A stretch of DNA of 20,051 bases from the IMG/VR virus record IMGVR_UViG_3300010375_000060, positions 1-20,051 of that record; one strand, 5' to 3'. Source of the DNA: a virus. Positions 1 through 5,849 of the stretch are shown piece after piece; the stretch's first letter is position 1, and each line of letters opens with the position of its first letter. Made by a program: the position numbers and the translations under genes. The notes beneath the pieces were generated by a model. The model ran no database searches. It was not told the DNA's origin and saw nothing but the letters and a program-made list of their open reading frames with translations.

Positions 1-1
1 C

Positions 2-136
2 TACGCGATCAACGAGCTCCACTGGGTACTGGGCGAGGAACTGCTCGACGCGGCATTTGACGAGACGAACTGGGACACCGGGTCAGCCCTGAACGCTAGC
101 CGTACATCTTCCAGTTCTGTTCCGGGGTCCGAGTGA
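2..136 (+). CDS. C-terminal fragment of an unknown protein
   Basis: An open frame enters from the left edge and ends at TGA 134-136, giving 44 residues. The fragment begins with an acidic, probably helical stretch (INELHWVLGEELLDAAFDE) and ends in a Ser-rich tail (SRTSSSSVPGSE). The stop overlaps the GTG of the following methyltransferase gene, the tight coupling seen throughout this window, which supports it as a real gene end. The start and most of the protein lie outside the window, so no function can be assigned. Confidence 0.6.
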   Translation, partial: YAINELHWVLGEELLDAAFDETNWDTGSALNASRTSSSSVPGSE

Positions 137-972
137 GCAAGCTCACTAAGGCCGAAGCGAAAGCTCACGGTGACGCGCTGGCCCTGCTCGAGAAGGACGA
201 ACTTACCGACGACGACCGGATCTTCATCATGGAGAACTGGCAAGAGTCCGCGAACCACATCAACTCCGTAGCAGGTGCGTTCTTCACCCCGTGGAGGCTT
301 GCCAGAGACGCCGCGCTCGATATCTACAACGAGGGGCGCATCATCGACCTGTGCGCTGGCATCGGCACCCTGTCCCTCGCTGCGTTCTGGCGCGGCTACT
401 ACGACCGCCGAGACTCGGGCAAGACCCTCGAGATCGTGTGCGTGGAGATGAACCCCGAGTACGTCGAACTCGGCCGCAAGATGCTGCCCGAAGCGGAGTG
501 GATCTGCGGATCAATCTTCGACCTGCCCGACCTGGGCCACTTCGACCAGGCCATCAGCAACCCGCCATTCGGGACAATCAAGGCGGGTGGCGATTGGCGA
601 GGCAAGTATACGGGCTCGAAGTTCGAGTACCGCACCATCGAGGTTGCCTCGCGCATCGCTGACTACGGCACGTTCATTGTCCCGCAGCAGTCGGCGGGAT
701 TCCGATACTCCGGTGCGCCCTACTACATGCACAGCGAGAGTGGCGAGTATGCCACCACCCGCGAGTACGCGAAGTTCTCAGAACAGACGGGGATCCGCCT
801 TGACGCGGGCGTGGGCGTCGATACCACTGTCCACCAGGACGATTGGCATGGCGTCTCGCCCACGGTGGAGATCGCATGCGCCGACTTCACCGAGCTCGAG
901 AAGGTGGCCCCGGTGACTGAACTTCCGCAAGGCGACGCTCTCGACTTCGGCGACTGGAAGGCCAGCGCATGA
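133..972 (+). CDS. N6-adenine-type DNA methyltransferase
   Basis: A 279-residue class I SAM-dependent methyltransferase. Residues 72-80 (DLCAGIGTL) form the SAM-binding motif I, an acidic CVEMNP segment follows at 103-108, and NPPF at 143-146 is the catalytic motif IV typical of amino-methyltransferases that modify adenine N6. A motif-X-like FFTPW segment lies at about 50-54. The rest (about 150-279) would carry target recognition. The GTG start overlaps the previous stop, indicating translational coupling. No restriction endonuclease is visible beside it, so it is probably an orphan methylase that protects phage DNA from host restriction or acts in regulation; that role is inferred. N4-cytosine or RNA specificity cannot be excluded, because NPP[FY] is shared by these enzymes. 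Confidence 0.85.
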   Translation: MSKLTKAEAKAHGDALALLEKDELTDDDRIFIMENWQESANHINSVAGAFFTPWRLARDAALDIYNEGRIIDLCAGIGTLSLAAFWRGYYDRRDSGKTLEIVCVEMNPEYVELGRKMLPEAEWICGSIFDLPDLGHFDQAISNPPFGTIKAGGDWRGKYTGSKFEYRTIEVASRIADYGTFIVPQQSAGFRYSGAPYYMHSESGEYATTREYAKFSEQTGIRLDAGVGVDTTVHQDDWHGVSPTVEIACADFTELEKVAPVTELPQGDALDFGDWKASA

Positions 973-993
973 TCCGACAACTATCCATCCATT

Positions 994-1011
994 CTGTCCC
1001 GACCAAAGGAG
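994..1011 (+). repeat. Start-associated repeat, copy 1 (contains the RBS)
   Basis: CTGTCCCGACCAAAGGAG precedes the TTG start at 1018 by 6 nt and recurs with two changes at 5195-5212. Its right end is a strong Shine-Dalgarno sequence, but the left 10 bases are conserved too, which ribosome binding alone does not require. Start-associated sequences of this kind are known in some mycobacteriophages; that parallel is inference. Confidence 0.5.
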
Positions 1012-1017
1012 TCGACG

Positions 1018-1317
1018 TTGGCGATCAATGAATGCCCGAGCTGCGGGCGGTATCCGCACCTGGCGAACTGCCCCCACGCGCGGGGCATGAGCGTTGCCTC
1101 ATGGCCCCTTGCCAGCATCCACCCGACAACCCCCGAGGGCGTCTGGGCGCTCTGCGACCGCGATTACAACGAGACGATCACAGCCGTCTACGCCACAGAG
1201 GTAGAGGCACTGAGGGCCATCAACGGTCGCGGCTACGGCGACTCCATGGGTCGAAGATCGCCGGCACCTACATACCGCTATCACACGATTCACGACCAAG
1301 GAGGAGCGAATGACTGA
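1018..1317 (+). CDS. Small CxxC zinc-binding-like protein, unknown function
   Basis: A 99-residue protein not recognised as a named family. The N-terminus has C6-x2-C9 and C18-x-H20, which could bind one zinc ion. The remainder is a mixed alpha/beta sequence with WALCDRDYNETITAVYATEV in the middle, resembling small phage proteins that fold around a short sheet. A TTG start was chosen because AAAGGAG (1005-1011) sits 6 nt upstream; the ATG codons just downstream (1028, 1032) are in other frames. It overlaps the next gene by 8 nt, so both are probably made from one operon. No function is inferred. Confidence 0.7.
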   Translation: MAINECPSCGRYPHLANCPHARGMSVASWPLASIHPTTPEGVWALCDRDYNETITAVYATEVEALRAINGRGYGDSMGRRSPAPTYRYHTIHDQGGAND

Positions 1318-1768
1318 CTGGATTGAGCGAGACACGATGACGCCTCAGGATGTCTACCGAGATGCTCCAACCCGGCAGGTCGAGGAGAAGGTGCTTCCCG
1401 CTGCCGTGATGGACCCGATCGCCTCGGAGTTCTGGCGAGCGCGGGAGATCATCTCGGACATCACCGGAGCCGAGGGCTCGACAGGCCTGCACAACGACGG
1501 CGGTGTGCGCATGACCATCGGCGAGTATCGCAGGCTGGCCCGCTCTCTTCGCGGCGAGCGGGCAGAGATAGGTCGGCTGCGCCGTTGGGCTGAGGACGCC
1601 GCATCCGCGATTGACGCCGCCTCCATCATCGGACAGAAGCGTCTACCCGATGGGATTGGGCTCAACTACGGCGACCACGACCGCCTTCTGCGCGCCGCGT
1701 CGGACATGCTCGGAACGCTGCCCTACCGATCCGTCGAAGCATCTCAGGATAGTGAGCCTGCCTCGTGA
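1310..1768 (+). CDS. Hypothetical protein, 152 residues
   Basis: A charged, mostly helical protein with no recognised domain. Residues about 70-105 (GEYRRLARSLRGERAEIGRLRRW and on) are rich in Arg, Leu and Glu and could form a coiled coil. The tail is Ser/Glu-rich. The start is well supported: AAGGAGG (1298-1304) lies 5 nt before the ATG, itself inside the end of the upstream gene. Its own stop overlaps the GTG of the cytosine methyltransferase by 4 nt, so its expression should be coupled to it. It could be a small accessory protein of the methylation genes, but only position suggests this. Confidence 0.75.
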   Translation: MTDWIERDTMTPQDVYRDAPTRQVEEKVLPAAVMDPIASEFWRAREIISDITGAEGSTGLHNDGGVRMTIGEYRRLARSLRGERAEIGRLRRWAEDAASAIDAASIIGQKRLPDGIGLNYGDHDRLLRAASDMLGTLPYRSVEASQDSEPAS

Positions 1769-2451
1769 GGATCCTCGATCTCTATTGCTGCCAGGGCGGG
1801 GCGTCGCGCGGATATGCCGACGCCGGCCTCTCGGTCGTCGGCGTGGACATCGATCCGCAGCCGCGTTACCTCTTTCCGTTCGTGCAGATGGACGCCCTGG
1901 TCGCTCTCAGCACGCTCATTGCTGGCGGTTCTATTGGTGAGTGGTCGCTCGAGGACTTCGACGTGATCCACGCCAGCCCGCCGTGCCAGCTCTACTCGCT
2001 GACGCACCGGATCAACAAGTCAGACTTCCCCGACCTGATCGGCCCGACGCGGACGCTTCTCGAAGAGACCGGGTTGCCCTACGTCATCGAGAACGTGGTT
2101 GAGGCTGCGCCGGAGCTCCGCGACCCGATCATGCTATGCGGAGCGATGTTCGGTCTCGAGACCTACAGGCACCGGCTGTTCGAGACCGGACGCTGGCAGT
2201 CGACCGTTCCAGAGCATCCGGCTCACGTTGCCAAGACCACGAAGATGGGCCGCGCCGTGAAGGCCGGCGAGTTCATGCACGTAGTCGGCAACTTCACCGG
2301 AGTCGACAAGGGCCGCGAGGTCATGGAGATGCCGTGGGCGAACCGCAACGGCCTCCGCGAGGCAGTACCGCCGCGCTACACGTGGTGGCTCGGTCTGCGC
2401 CTCGTGACGCTGAGCCCTACATCGCACAGTTCTGGGAAAGAGGAATCGTGA
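1765..2451 (+). CDS. C5-cytosine DNA methyltransferase
   Basis: A 228-residue SAM-dependent enzyme. Residues 4-12 (LDLYCCQGG) are motif I, followed by an acidic GVDIDPQP segment at 26-33. PPCQ at 72-75 supplies the catalytic Cys74, ENV at 109-111 is motif VI, and RHRLFE at 135-140 resembles motif VIII. The protein is shorter than bacterial C5 methylases (usually over 300 residues), as is common for phage orphan enzymes with reduced target-recognition regions. The terminal motif (AVPPRYT, about 203-209) is followed by a sequence that does not look conserved and could reflect a late frameshift. The start is a GTG overlapping the previous stop. Probable role: self-methylation to evade host restriction. 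Confidence 0.87.
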   Translation: MRILDLYCCQGGASRGYADAGLSVVGVDIDPQPRYLFPFVQMDALVALSTLIAGGSIGEWSLEDFDVIHASPPCQLYSLTHRINKSDFPDLIGPTRTLLEETGLPYVIENVVEAAPELRDPIMLCGAMFGLETYRHRLFETGRWQSTVPEHPAHVAKTTKMGRAVKAGEFMHVVGNFTGVDKGREVMEMPWANRNGLREAVPPRYTWWLGLRLVTLSPTSHSSGKEES

Positions 2452-2696
2452 GCGTCAAGACCGAGATGAGCTACTGGGTTATCTGTGACGGGTGCGGCTA
2501 CCGTGTCGGAGAGGACGAGGATTATCTCCCCGTCTACTCAACCCGCGCTGAGGCCGTGGCTCTCGCGCTCGAGGGCGACTGGTACAGGGTCGGCCGCTAC
2601 CAGCACGCCTGCGCTCGGTGCGTCGACTGGGATATCAACGATGCCCCGTTTATACGCAAACCCGTTGATTTGGCACTAAAGGAAAGTGACACATGA
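2448..2696 (+). CDS. Small zinc-ribbon-like protein, 82 residues
   Basis: This protein has two cysteine pairs, C13-x2-C16 (CDGCG) and C55-x2-C58 (CARC), spaced as in a four-cysteine zinc ribbon. Between them is an Ala/Glu-rich helix (STRAEAVALALEG). The GTG start at 2448 was chosen because AAAGAGG (2437-2443) lies 4 nt upstream and the codon overlaps the methyltransferase stop. Further upstream the same frame is only a shadow of the methyltransferase gene. Such proteins are common in actinophage accessory regions; DNA, RNA or protein binding are all possible. No specific function is claimed. Confidence 0.72.
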   Translation: MSVKTEMSYWVICDGCGYRVGEDEDYLPVYSTRAEAVALALEGDWYRVGRYQHACARCVDWDINDAPFIRKPVDLALKESDT

Positions 2697-2698
2697 TG

Positions 2699-2728
2699 TT
2701 GCGCATGAGTGTCTCGCCGTGTTACGGT
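2699..2728 (+). promoter_or_regulatory. Candidate leaderless promoter
   Basis: TTGCGC (2699-2704), an 18-nt spacer and TACGGT (2723-2728) place the expected transcript start at about 2735, exactly the A of an ATG. The same -10-to-ATG distance of 6 nt occurs at the stronger promoter before 4498. The -35 and -10 matches are moderate, so this call rests mostly on spacing. Confidence 0.4.
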
Positions 2729-2734
2729 CTCGGT

Positions 2735-2995
2735 ATGGAAAACAACACGGACCTGAAGGTCGGACAGCACATCACCCGCAAGGTCATCCTCGGACGCTCG
2801 AGCGGCCCCGAACTCATCACCGAGACCATCGAGGTCGTCGCGATCGAGAACGGTAAGACCGTCGCACTCGGTCGCATTGTCGAGTCGGCAGACAACCATT
2901 CGGTCGGGCGGCACGCCCCGGTGTTCTTCACCGAGGCAGAGCGCGCGACTGGCGATGCCCTCGTGGAGGCGCAGTTCGAGGCTCTGGCGCGGTGA
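2735..2995 (+). CDS. Hypothetical protein, 86 residues
   Basis: No family recognised. The sequence alternates hydrophobic and polar residues (ITRKVILGR, TIEVVAIENGKTVALGRIVE), suggesting a small beta-sheet protein, and ends in a helix (TGDALVEAQFEALA). ATG 2735 is preferred over ATG 2693, although the latter has an upstream AAAGGAA and overlaps the previous stop. The extra 14 residues from 2693 (MMLRMSVSPCYGLG) do not look like protein and are encoded by what appears to be promoter sequence. Both starts could be used: the longer by coupling, the shorter from a leaderless transcript. The stop overlaps the next GTG start. Confidence 0.7.
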   Translation: MENNTDLKVGQHITRKVILGRSSGPELITETIEVVAIENGKTVALGRIVESADNHSVGRHAPVFFTEAERATGDALVEAQFEALAR

Positions 2996-3186
2996 GCGAC
3001 GTCTTGGCGGACCTTCGCCGTAATGCCAAGAAGCGCGGCGACCTCGCCGCAGAACGTGACGCCCTGATACTGCGCGCCAAGAGTGAGCGGATCCCGGTCG
3101 TGCGGATCGCGTCGGCGGTCGGTCTCACCCGTCAGCAGGTGCACCGAATCATCACAGAATTAGCGAATAGTGAGGTAAGCAAATGA
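2992..3186 (+). CDS. Small helix-turn-helix DNA-binding protein (copy A)
   Basis: A 64-residue protein. An N-terminal charged helix (about 1-32) precedes a helix-turn-helix at about residues 34-56 (IPVVRIASAVGLTRQQVHRI), with the usual Ala in the first helix, Gly at the turn and a recognition helix starting at TRQQ. It resembles the protein at 5007-5189 over its whole length and, more weakly, the one at 9117-9308. It may act as a small transcription regulator of this phage; the palindromes before 4498 are a candidate target, by inference only. The GTG start overlaps the upstream stop and the TGA overlaps the next ATG. Confidence 0.78.
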   Translation: MSDVLADLRRNAKKRGDLAAERDALILRAKSERIPVVRIASAVGLTRQQVHRIITELANSEVSK

Positions 3187-3455
3187 CGACCGACGCTGAC
3201 ATCCTGCGCCGAATCGCAGACGACTCGGACCTCCGAAAGTGGTCCGACGACGCTGAGACCCTGCGCGCGATTGCCGACCGCCTGGATGCAATCGACTCAA
3301 CGTTCGTGGACCCTGACCCCTGGTTCCGCTACTGCGACAGCGAAATGCCCGGTGCTCCATCATGGGAGCGTTACGCGACCGAGAGCAACGGCACCGAGTA
3401 CAGGCCGCGCACCAAGGCCGAGTGGAGCCGACAGAACGGTGCCGTTCGTGCTTAG
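3183..3455 (+). CDS. Hypothetical protein, 90 residues
   Basis: Not recognised. The first 40 residues are strongly helical (ADILRRIADDSDLRKWSDD, AETLRAIADRLDAID). The second half is rich in aromatic and polar residues with no clear motif (DPDPWFRYCDSEMPGAPSWERY). GAGGTAAG lies just upstream of the ATG, and the start overlaps the stop of the HTH gene in an ATGA junction, so co-translation is likely. Composition and codon choice match the neighbours. Function unknown. Confidence 0.65.
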   Translation: MTTDADILRRIADDSDLRKWSDDAETLRAIADRLDAIDSTFVDPDPWFRYCDSEMPGAPSWERYATESNGTEYRPRTKAEWSRQNGAVRA

Positions 3456-3491
3456 CCGCAAATGTGGGAATGCCGGTCCGAAGGAGGAAGC

Positions 3492-3728
3492 ATGATCGAG
3501 ACGGGCGAGGGAACGCCGGGGGTCGCACAGAGTCGTCTTGGCGAAGAGTTCTCGGTCGACCTCATCCGCGAGATCGACGCCAGCGGGGGATTCCCGCAGG
3601 GTGCGTTCCTGTTCCGCCTCGGGGAGGACTATCCCTACGAGAAGTGGCGTGGAGATCGGCGCTGGTTCGATAAGCGCGACTTCGGATTTGTGCCTACACG
3701 CGAGAGTGTAGGGCCAACTGATGACTGA
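3492..3728 (+). CDS. Hypothetical protein, 78 residues
   Basis: An acidic, aromatic-rich small protein of unknown function (DLIREIDASGGFPQGAFLF, then DYPYEKWRGDRRWFDKRDFG). The start at 3492 was preferred over an in-frame ATG at 3462 because AAGGAGG (3481-3487) lies 4 nt upstream of it. The last codons contain a perfect 7-bp inverted repeat (3693-3712) just before the next gene, and the stop lies within the next coding region by 8 nt. No transmembrane segment or signal peptide is visible. Confidence 0.65.
   Translation: MIETGEGTPGVAQSRLGEEFSVDLIREIDASGGFPQGAFLFRLGEDYPYEKWRGDRRWFDKRDFGFVPTRESVGPTDD
3693..3712 (+). promoter_or_regulatory. RNA hairpin over the next gene's ribosome-binding region
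   Basis: CCTACAC (3693-3699), loop GCGAGA, GTGTAGG (3706-3712) form a perfect 7-bp stem. The 3' arm holds the only AGG-like Shine-Dalgarno element ahead of ATG 3721, so folding could dampen initiation unless ribosomes translating the upstream gene open it. That coupling role is inferred. Confidence 0.4.
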
Positions 3729-4092
3729 CACGATCGAAAGCCTTCGAGCTCGACTGGACGAAGCCGAAGAGAAGATCACCTTCCTTGAGGCGGGCTGCAT
3801 GAACCTCACCCGCGACGAACTGATCCAGCGCATAACCGCGGTGGGTCCAGCCCGTTGGAAGGCCGGGGTCTACTGGCAAGAGCGAGATGACAAGCAGCAT
3901 GCGGCAGGGATGCAGACGGAGCGCGATCATGCGGCATACCTGCTCGAACGGCGTTCAGCCATGGAAGCACCCAACGCTGCGGAAGCCTTGCGATTCATGG
4001 CATCGGTCATCCGCGAGAATCGAACGCTGCCACCGATCATGCTCGGAAAAGCACGGTCAATTTCTGTCCCGGGGGGGGGGGGGCATCGATGA
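3721..4092 (+). CDS. Hypothetical coiled-coil protein ending in a poly-G-encoded tail
   Basis: A 123-residue protein of unknown function. Residues 3-25 (DTIESLRARLDEAEEKITFLE) look like a coiled coil; the middle is helical and rich in Glu, Arg and Ala, with QERDDKQHAAGMQTERDHA. The last residues, PGGGGHR, come from a run of 13 G (4071-4083). One extra G, or a -1 ribosomal slip on the run, would carry this frame straight into the next gene with no intervening stop. One G fewer would give a short alternative tail. The upstream hairpin covers its weak ribosome-binding site. Confidence 0.65.
   Translation: MTDTIESLRARLDEAEEKITFLEAGCMNLTRDELIQRITAVGPARWKAGVYWQERDDKQHAAGMQTERDHAAYLLERRSAMEAPNAAEALRFMASVIRENRTLPPIMLGKARSISVPGGGGHR
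4071..4083 (+). repeat. G13 homopolymer tract
   Basis: Thirteen consecutive G after CTGTCCC, at the 3' end of one gene and 5 nt before the ATG of the next. No run of comparable length was noticed elsewhere in the window. It sits where a Shine-Dalgarno sequence would be, and G-runs can pair with the CCUCC of 16S rRNA. Length changes would alter the upstream gene's C-terminus and could fuse the two genes. A sequencing or assembly error is the main alternative. Confidence 0.9.
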
Positions 4093-4457
4093 GTGACCTA
4101 ACGACCCTGATGGTCAAGACCGGTCACGTAACGAGCGCCGAGTCCGAGGAACGATTCGACCGCTGGATCGCCAGCGTTGAGGCCGGCGCGCTCCGCGGCT
4201 ATGCCGACTACCTCGAGGCGACCATCCACTCGCTCTCCAACATGGCAGACGAGGAAGATCGACGGCAGACCGCGCTCGAAGTCGACTGCATGCGGAACTA
4301 TGCCGATTACGTCGAATGCCGCGGCGGGCGTTGGGCCACATACAGGGTGGGCGACCCGGCTCCCTGCACCAATCAGTCAACGCTTGGCGAGCTCGACCCG
4401 CTCATCGGCAAACGAATCCCCCTATCCCCTGGTAAAGAGCTAGGAAAAGATGTGTAA
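4089..4457 (+). CDS. Hypothetical protein, 122 residues
   Basis: An acidic, largely helical protein (EERFDRWIASVEAGALRGYA, ADEEDRRQTALEVDCMRNYA) with no recognised family. Two similar segments, RGYADYLEATI and RNYADYVECRG, may be an internal repeat of about 45 residues. The C-terminus is polar and probably loose. The only ribosome-binding candidate is the G13 run 5 nt upstream of the ATG, so expression could depend on run length. It is followed by a 40-bp gap holding the promoter and operators of the next gene, so it probably ends the first transcription unit. Confidence 0.65.
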   Translation: MSDLTTLMVKTGHVTSAESEERFDRWIASVEAGALRGYADYLEATIHSLSNMADEEDRRQTALEVDCMRNYADYVECRGGRWATYRVGDPAPCTNQSTLGELDPLIGKRIPLSPGKELGKDV

Positions 4458-4467
4458 CCGAGTTGCA
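4453..4467. promoter_or_regulatory. Operator-like site 1 (imperfect palindrome)
   Basis: TGTAACCGAGTTGCA matches the perfect palindrome at 4484-4498 in 12 of 15 positions. It lies 31 bp upstream of it, close to three helical turns, so proteins bound at the two would face the same side of the DNA. Its right edge covers most of the -35 element. Confidence 0.55.
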
Positions 4468-4491
4468 CAATCACGAGAACGGGTGTAACTT
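4463..4491 (+). promoter_or_regulatory. Leaderless sigma70-type promoter
   Basis: TTGCAC (4463-4468), a 17-nt spacer and TAACTT (4486-4491), preceded by TG, make a good extended promoter. The expected start point, 6-7 nt after the -10, is the A of ATG 4498, so the transcript should have no leader. There is no Shine-Dalgarno sequence before this gene, which fits. The GTGTAACTT at its -10 recurs at the 12145 promoter. Confidence 0.65.
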
Positions 4492-4498
4492 AGTTACA
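4484..4498. promoter_or_regulatory. Operator-like site 2 (perfect palindrome)
   Basis: TGTAACTTAGTTACA is a perfect 7+1+7 palindrome spanning the -10 element and the expected transcript start. A repressor dimer here would block initiation directly. The related copy at 4453-4467 covers the -35. The binding protein is not identified; a phage repressor or one of the small HTH proteins in this window are candidates. Confidence 0.65.
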
Positions 4499-5010
4499 TG
4501 ACCACACAGACTGACTACCCCGCATTGAAGCCCGAGCTGTTCCTGTCCCGCGGGACCACCAACGGCATCGAGTGGGTGATCGCCCGCGGACCCGAGGGCA
4601 CCTTCCACATCAACGGCTACGTCCGGATCCCCGAGGGGAACCCGTGGCGTGGAATCGGCATCGACCGCATCCACGGTACGGGCGCACCCTTCGGCCTGTC
4701 GTTCGAGGACGACAACGGCTGGATCGGTTTCGACACCGAGAACATCAGCGCCTACTGGCCTGGACAGGATCGCGCGTCGAAGTTCCACGACTACAAGGAG
4801 TGGACGCTTGAGGATGTCGTGGAGGCGACCAAGAGTCTCGCACGCAAGGTCGCGGCTGCGCCCGAGGGCGACCGACTCCCGGTCTACCCCGATCCCGTGC
4901 AGGCGGCGAAGGATGCCGCCCACGAGGCGTGGGAGAACGGCAACGTGTTCAGCGACGAGGCGTTCGACAAGGTGTGGGACGGCTATCGCGCGGGGCTGGC
5001 AGATCGGTGA
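4498..5010 (+). CDS. Hypothetical protein, 170 residues, own leaderless promoter
   Basis: Unknown family. The first 90 residues look like a beta-rich domain (FHINGYVRIPEG, GLSFEDDNGWIGFDTENIS) with many Gly, Trp and Asp. The second half is helical (TLEDVVEATKSLARKVAAA, AAKDAAHEAWENGNVFSDEA). It is the first gene of a transcription unit whose promoter is overlapped by two palindromes and whose RNA should start at the ATG. That tight control suggests a product the phage needs at a defined time, for example in lysogeny or early infection; this is inference. The stop overlaps the GTG of the next HTH gene. Confidence 0.75.
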   Translation: MTTQTDYPALKPELFLSRGTTNGIEWVIARGPEGTFHINGYVRIPEGNPWRGIGIDRIHGTGAPFGLSFEDDNGWIGFDTENISAYWPGQDRASKFHDYKEWTLEDVVEATKSLARKVAAAPEGDRLPVYPDPVQAAKDAAHEAWENGNVFSDEAFDKVWDGYRAGLADR

Positions 5011-5189
5011 GTGTCCGTGAGGATCTCGCCGCTCTGCGAGCCGAGCAGGAGTCATACCCAGCCCGTCGCGCAGCCCTGGTCGAGAAGGCGCGGGCGGAGG
5101 GAATGACATGGCTCGAGATCGCGAACGCGCTCGGCATGACCCAACACGGTCTACTGAAATCCCAAGCCCGCATCAAAGACAACATCTGA
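5007..5189 (+). CDS. Small helix-turn-helix DNA-binding protein (copy B)
   Basis: A 60-residue protein: an N-terminal helix rich in Arg, Glu and Ala (EDLAALRAEQ, ARRAALVEKARAEG), then a helix-turn-helix at about residues 34-55 (MTWLEIANALGMTQHGLLKS). It matches the protein at 2992-3186 in layout and in key residues (RxALxxxAKxE, xxIAxALGxT), so the two probably arose by duplication. It follows the operator-controlled gene with a GTGA overlap, so it could be an autoregulator of that unit; this is inferred from position. The GTG start gives a typical size for the group. Confidence 0.77.
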   Translation: MSVREDLAALRAEQESYPARRAALVEKARAEGMTWLEIANALGMTQHGLLKSQARIKDNI

Positions 5190-5194
5190 GCATG

Positions 5195-5212
5195 CTGTCC
5201 CAACCGAAGGAG
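5195..5212 (+). repeat. Start-associated repeat, copy 2 (contains the RBS)
   Basis: CTGTCCCAACCGAAGGAG differs from the copy at 994-1011 in two of 18 positions and sits 5 nt before the GTG at 5218. CTGTCCC alone also precedes the G13 run (4064-4070), as if that junction once held a third copy. Confidence 0.5.
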
Positions 5213-5217
5213 AAGAA

Positions 5218-5418
5218 GTGATCAAGACTCTTTGGTACTCGCTCTACGTGTTACTGGCGCTAGTGGTCATCGTGTGCGCCGCGTCCATAGTTCTGGCAAT
5301 CGTCGCGGCGTTCACGTTCTCGCCGTGGTGCGCGCTCGCTATTCCGGTCACGATCGTACTGACGGTCACGGCTGCTCGCGCCGCTGGCTGGGCGGCAGTC
5401 AATGGCATTGACGCCTGA
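5218..5418 (+). CDS. Small two-helix membrane protein
   Basis: A 66-residue hydrophobic protein with two predicted membrane segments, about residues 6-31 (YSLYVLLALVVIVCAASIVL) and about 38-58 (CALAIPVTIVLTVTAARAAG), separated by a short turn with Trp and Pro. A Lys near the N-terminus suggests an N-in orientation. The GTG start is supported by GAAGGAG 5 nt upstream. Function unknown: small phage membrane proteins may be superinfection-exclusion factors, holin-like proteins or membrane anchors, and nothing here decides between these. It is far from a lysis cassette, which argues against a holin. Confidence 0.72.
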   Translation: MIKTLWYSLYVLLALVVIVCAASIVLAIVAAFTFSPWCALAIPVTIVLTVTAARAAGWAAVNGIDA

Positions 5419-5421
5419 GCC

Positions 5422-5787
5422 ATGACGAGCATCTTCGAAGTCTCTGGCGGATTCAGCGCCAAGCAGGTCGCTGAACTCGACTCGCTGTCGCGCGACTGGG
5501 CGTTTCTCACTAATCAGCCGATCGCGGATGCCGCCACGGAAATCGCGATGGCCTATTGGTCGACGCCTGGTAGTCGTCGCCGGCTGAGGACGATCGAGCG
5601 CCTCGGTGCCGACCCGTTTGCCGGTACCCCAGATGAGTTGATCGATGATCTGCGCGAGCGGGTTGGCGGTGCAGCGCCAGCCTGGTACGGCAACTCGCTA
5701 TCGCCATTAGACCATGCCGTCAAAGCGCTGGCTGACGATCTCGCTCGTCCGCTCACTTGGCTGGCGAACAAAATCAGCCGCAACTAG
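5422..5787 (+). CDS. Hypothetical protein, 121 residues
   Basis: A helical protein with no recognised family. FSAKQVAELDSLSRDWAFLT opens the protein; the middle has TPGSRRRLRTIERLGADPFAG, and the C-terminus (LDHAVKALADDLARPLTWLA) could be an amphipathic helix. There is no clear Shine-Dalgarno sequence before the ATG, which lies 3 nt after the preceding stop, so translation probably depends on coupling. Codon use matches its neighbours. Confidence 0.62.
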   Translation: MTSIFEVSGGFSAKQVAELDSLSRDWAFLTNQPIADAATEIAMAYWSTPGSRRRLRTIERLGADPFAGTPDELIDDLRERVGGAAPAWYGNSLSPLDHAVKALADDLARPLTWLANKISRN

Positions 5788-5849
5788 CCCTGAACGTTCC
5801 GATATACGACAAAGGCGTGCAGCGACCGGACTGCGCAGCAAGAGCATCC

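Noticed and set aside
5757-5849. Longer TTG start for the coiled-coil gene at 5850
   Set aside because: It would overlap the previous gene by 31 nt, has no ribosome-binding site and adds unlikely sequence.
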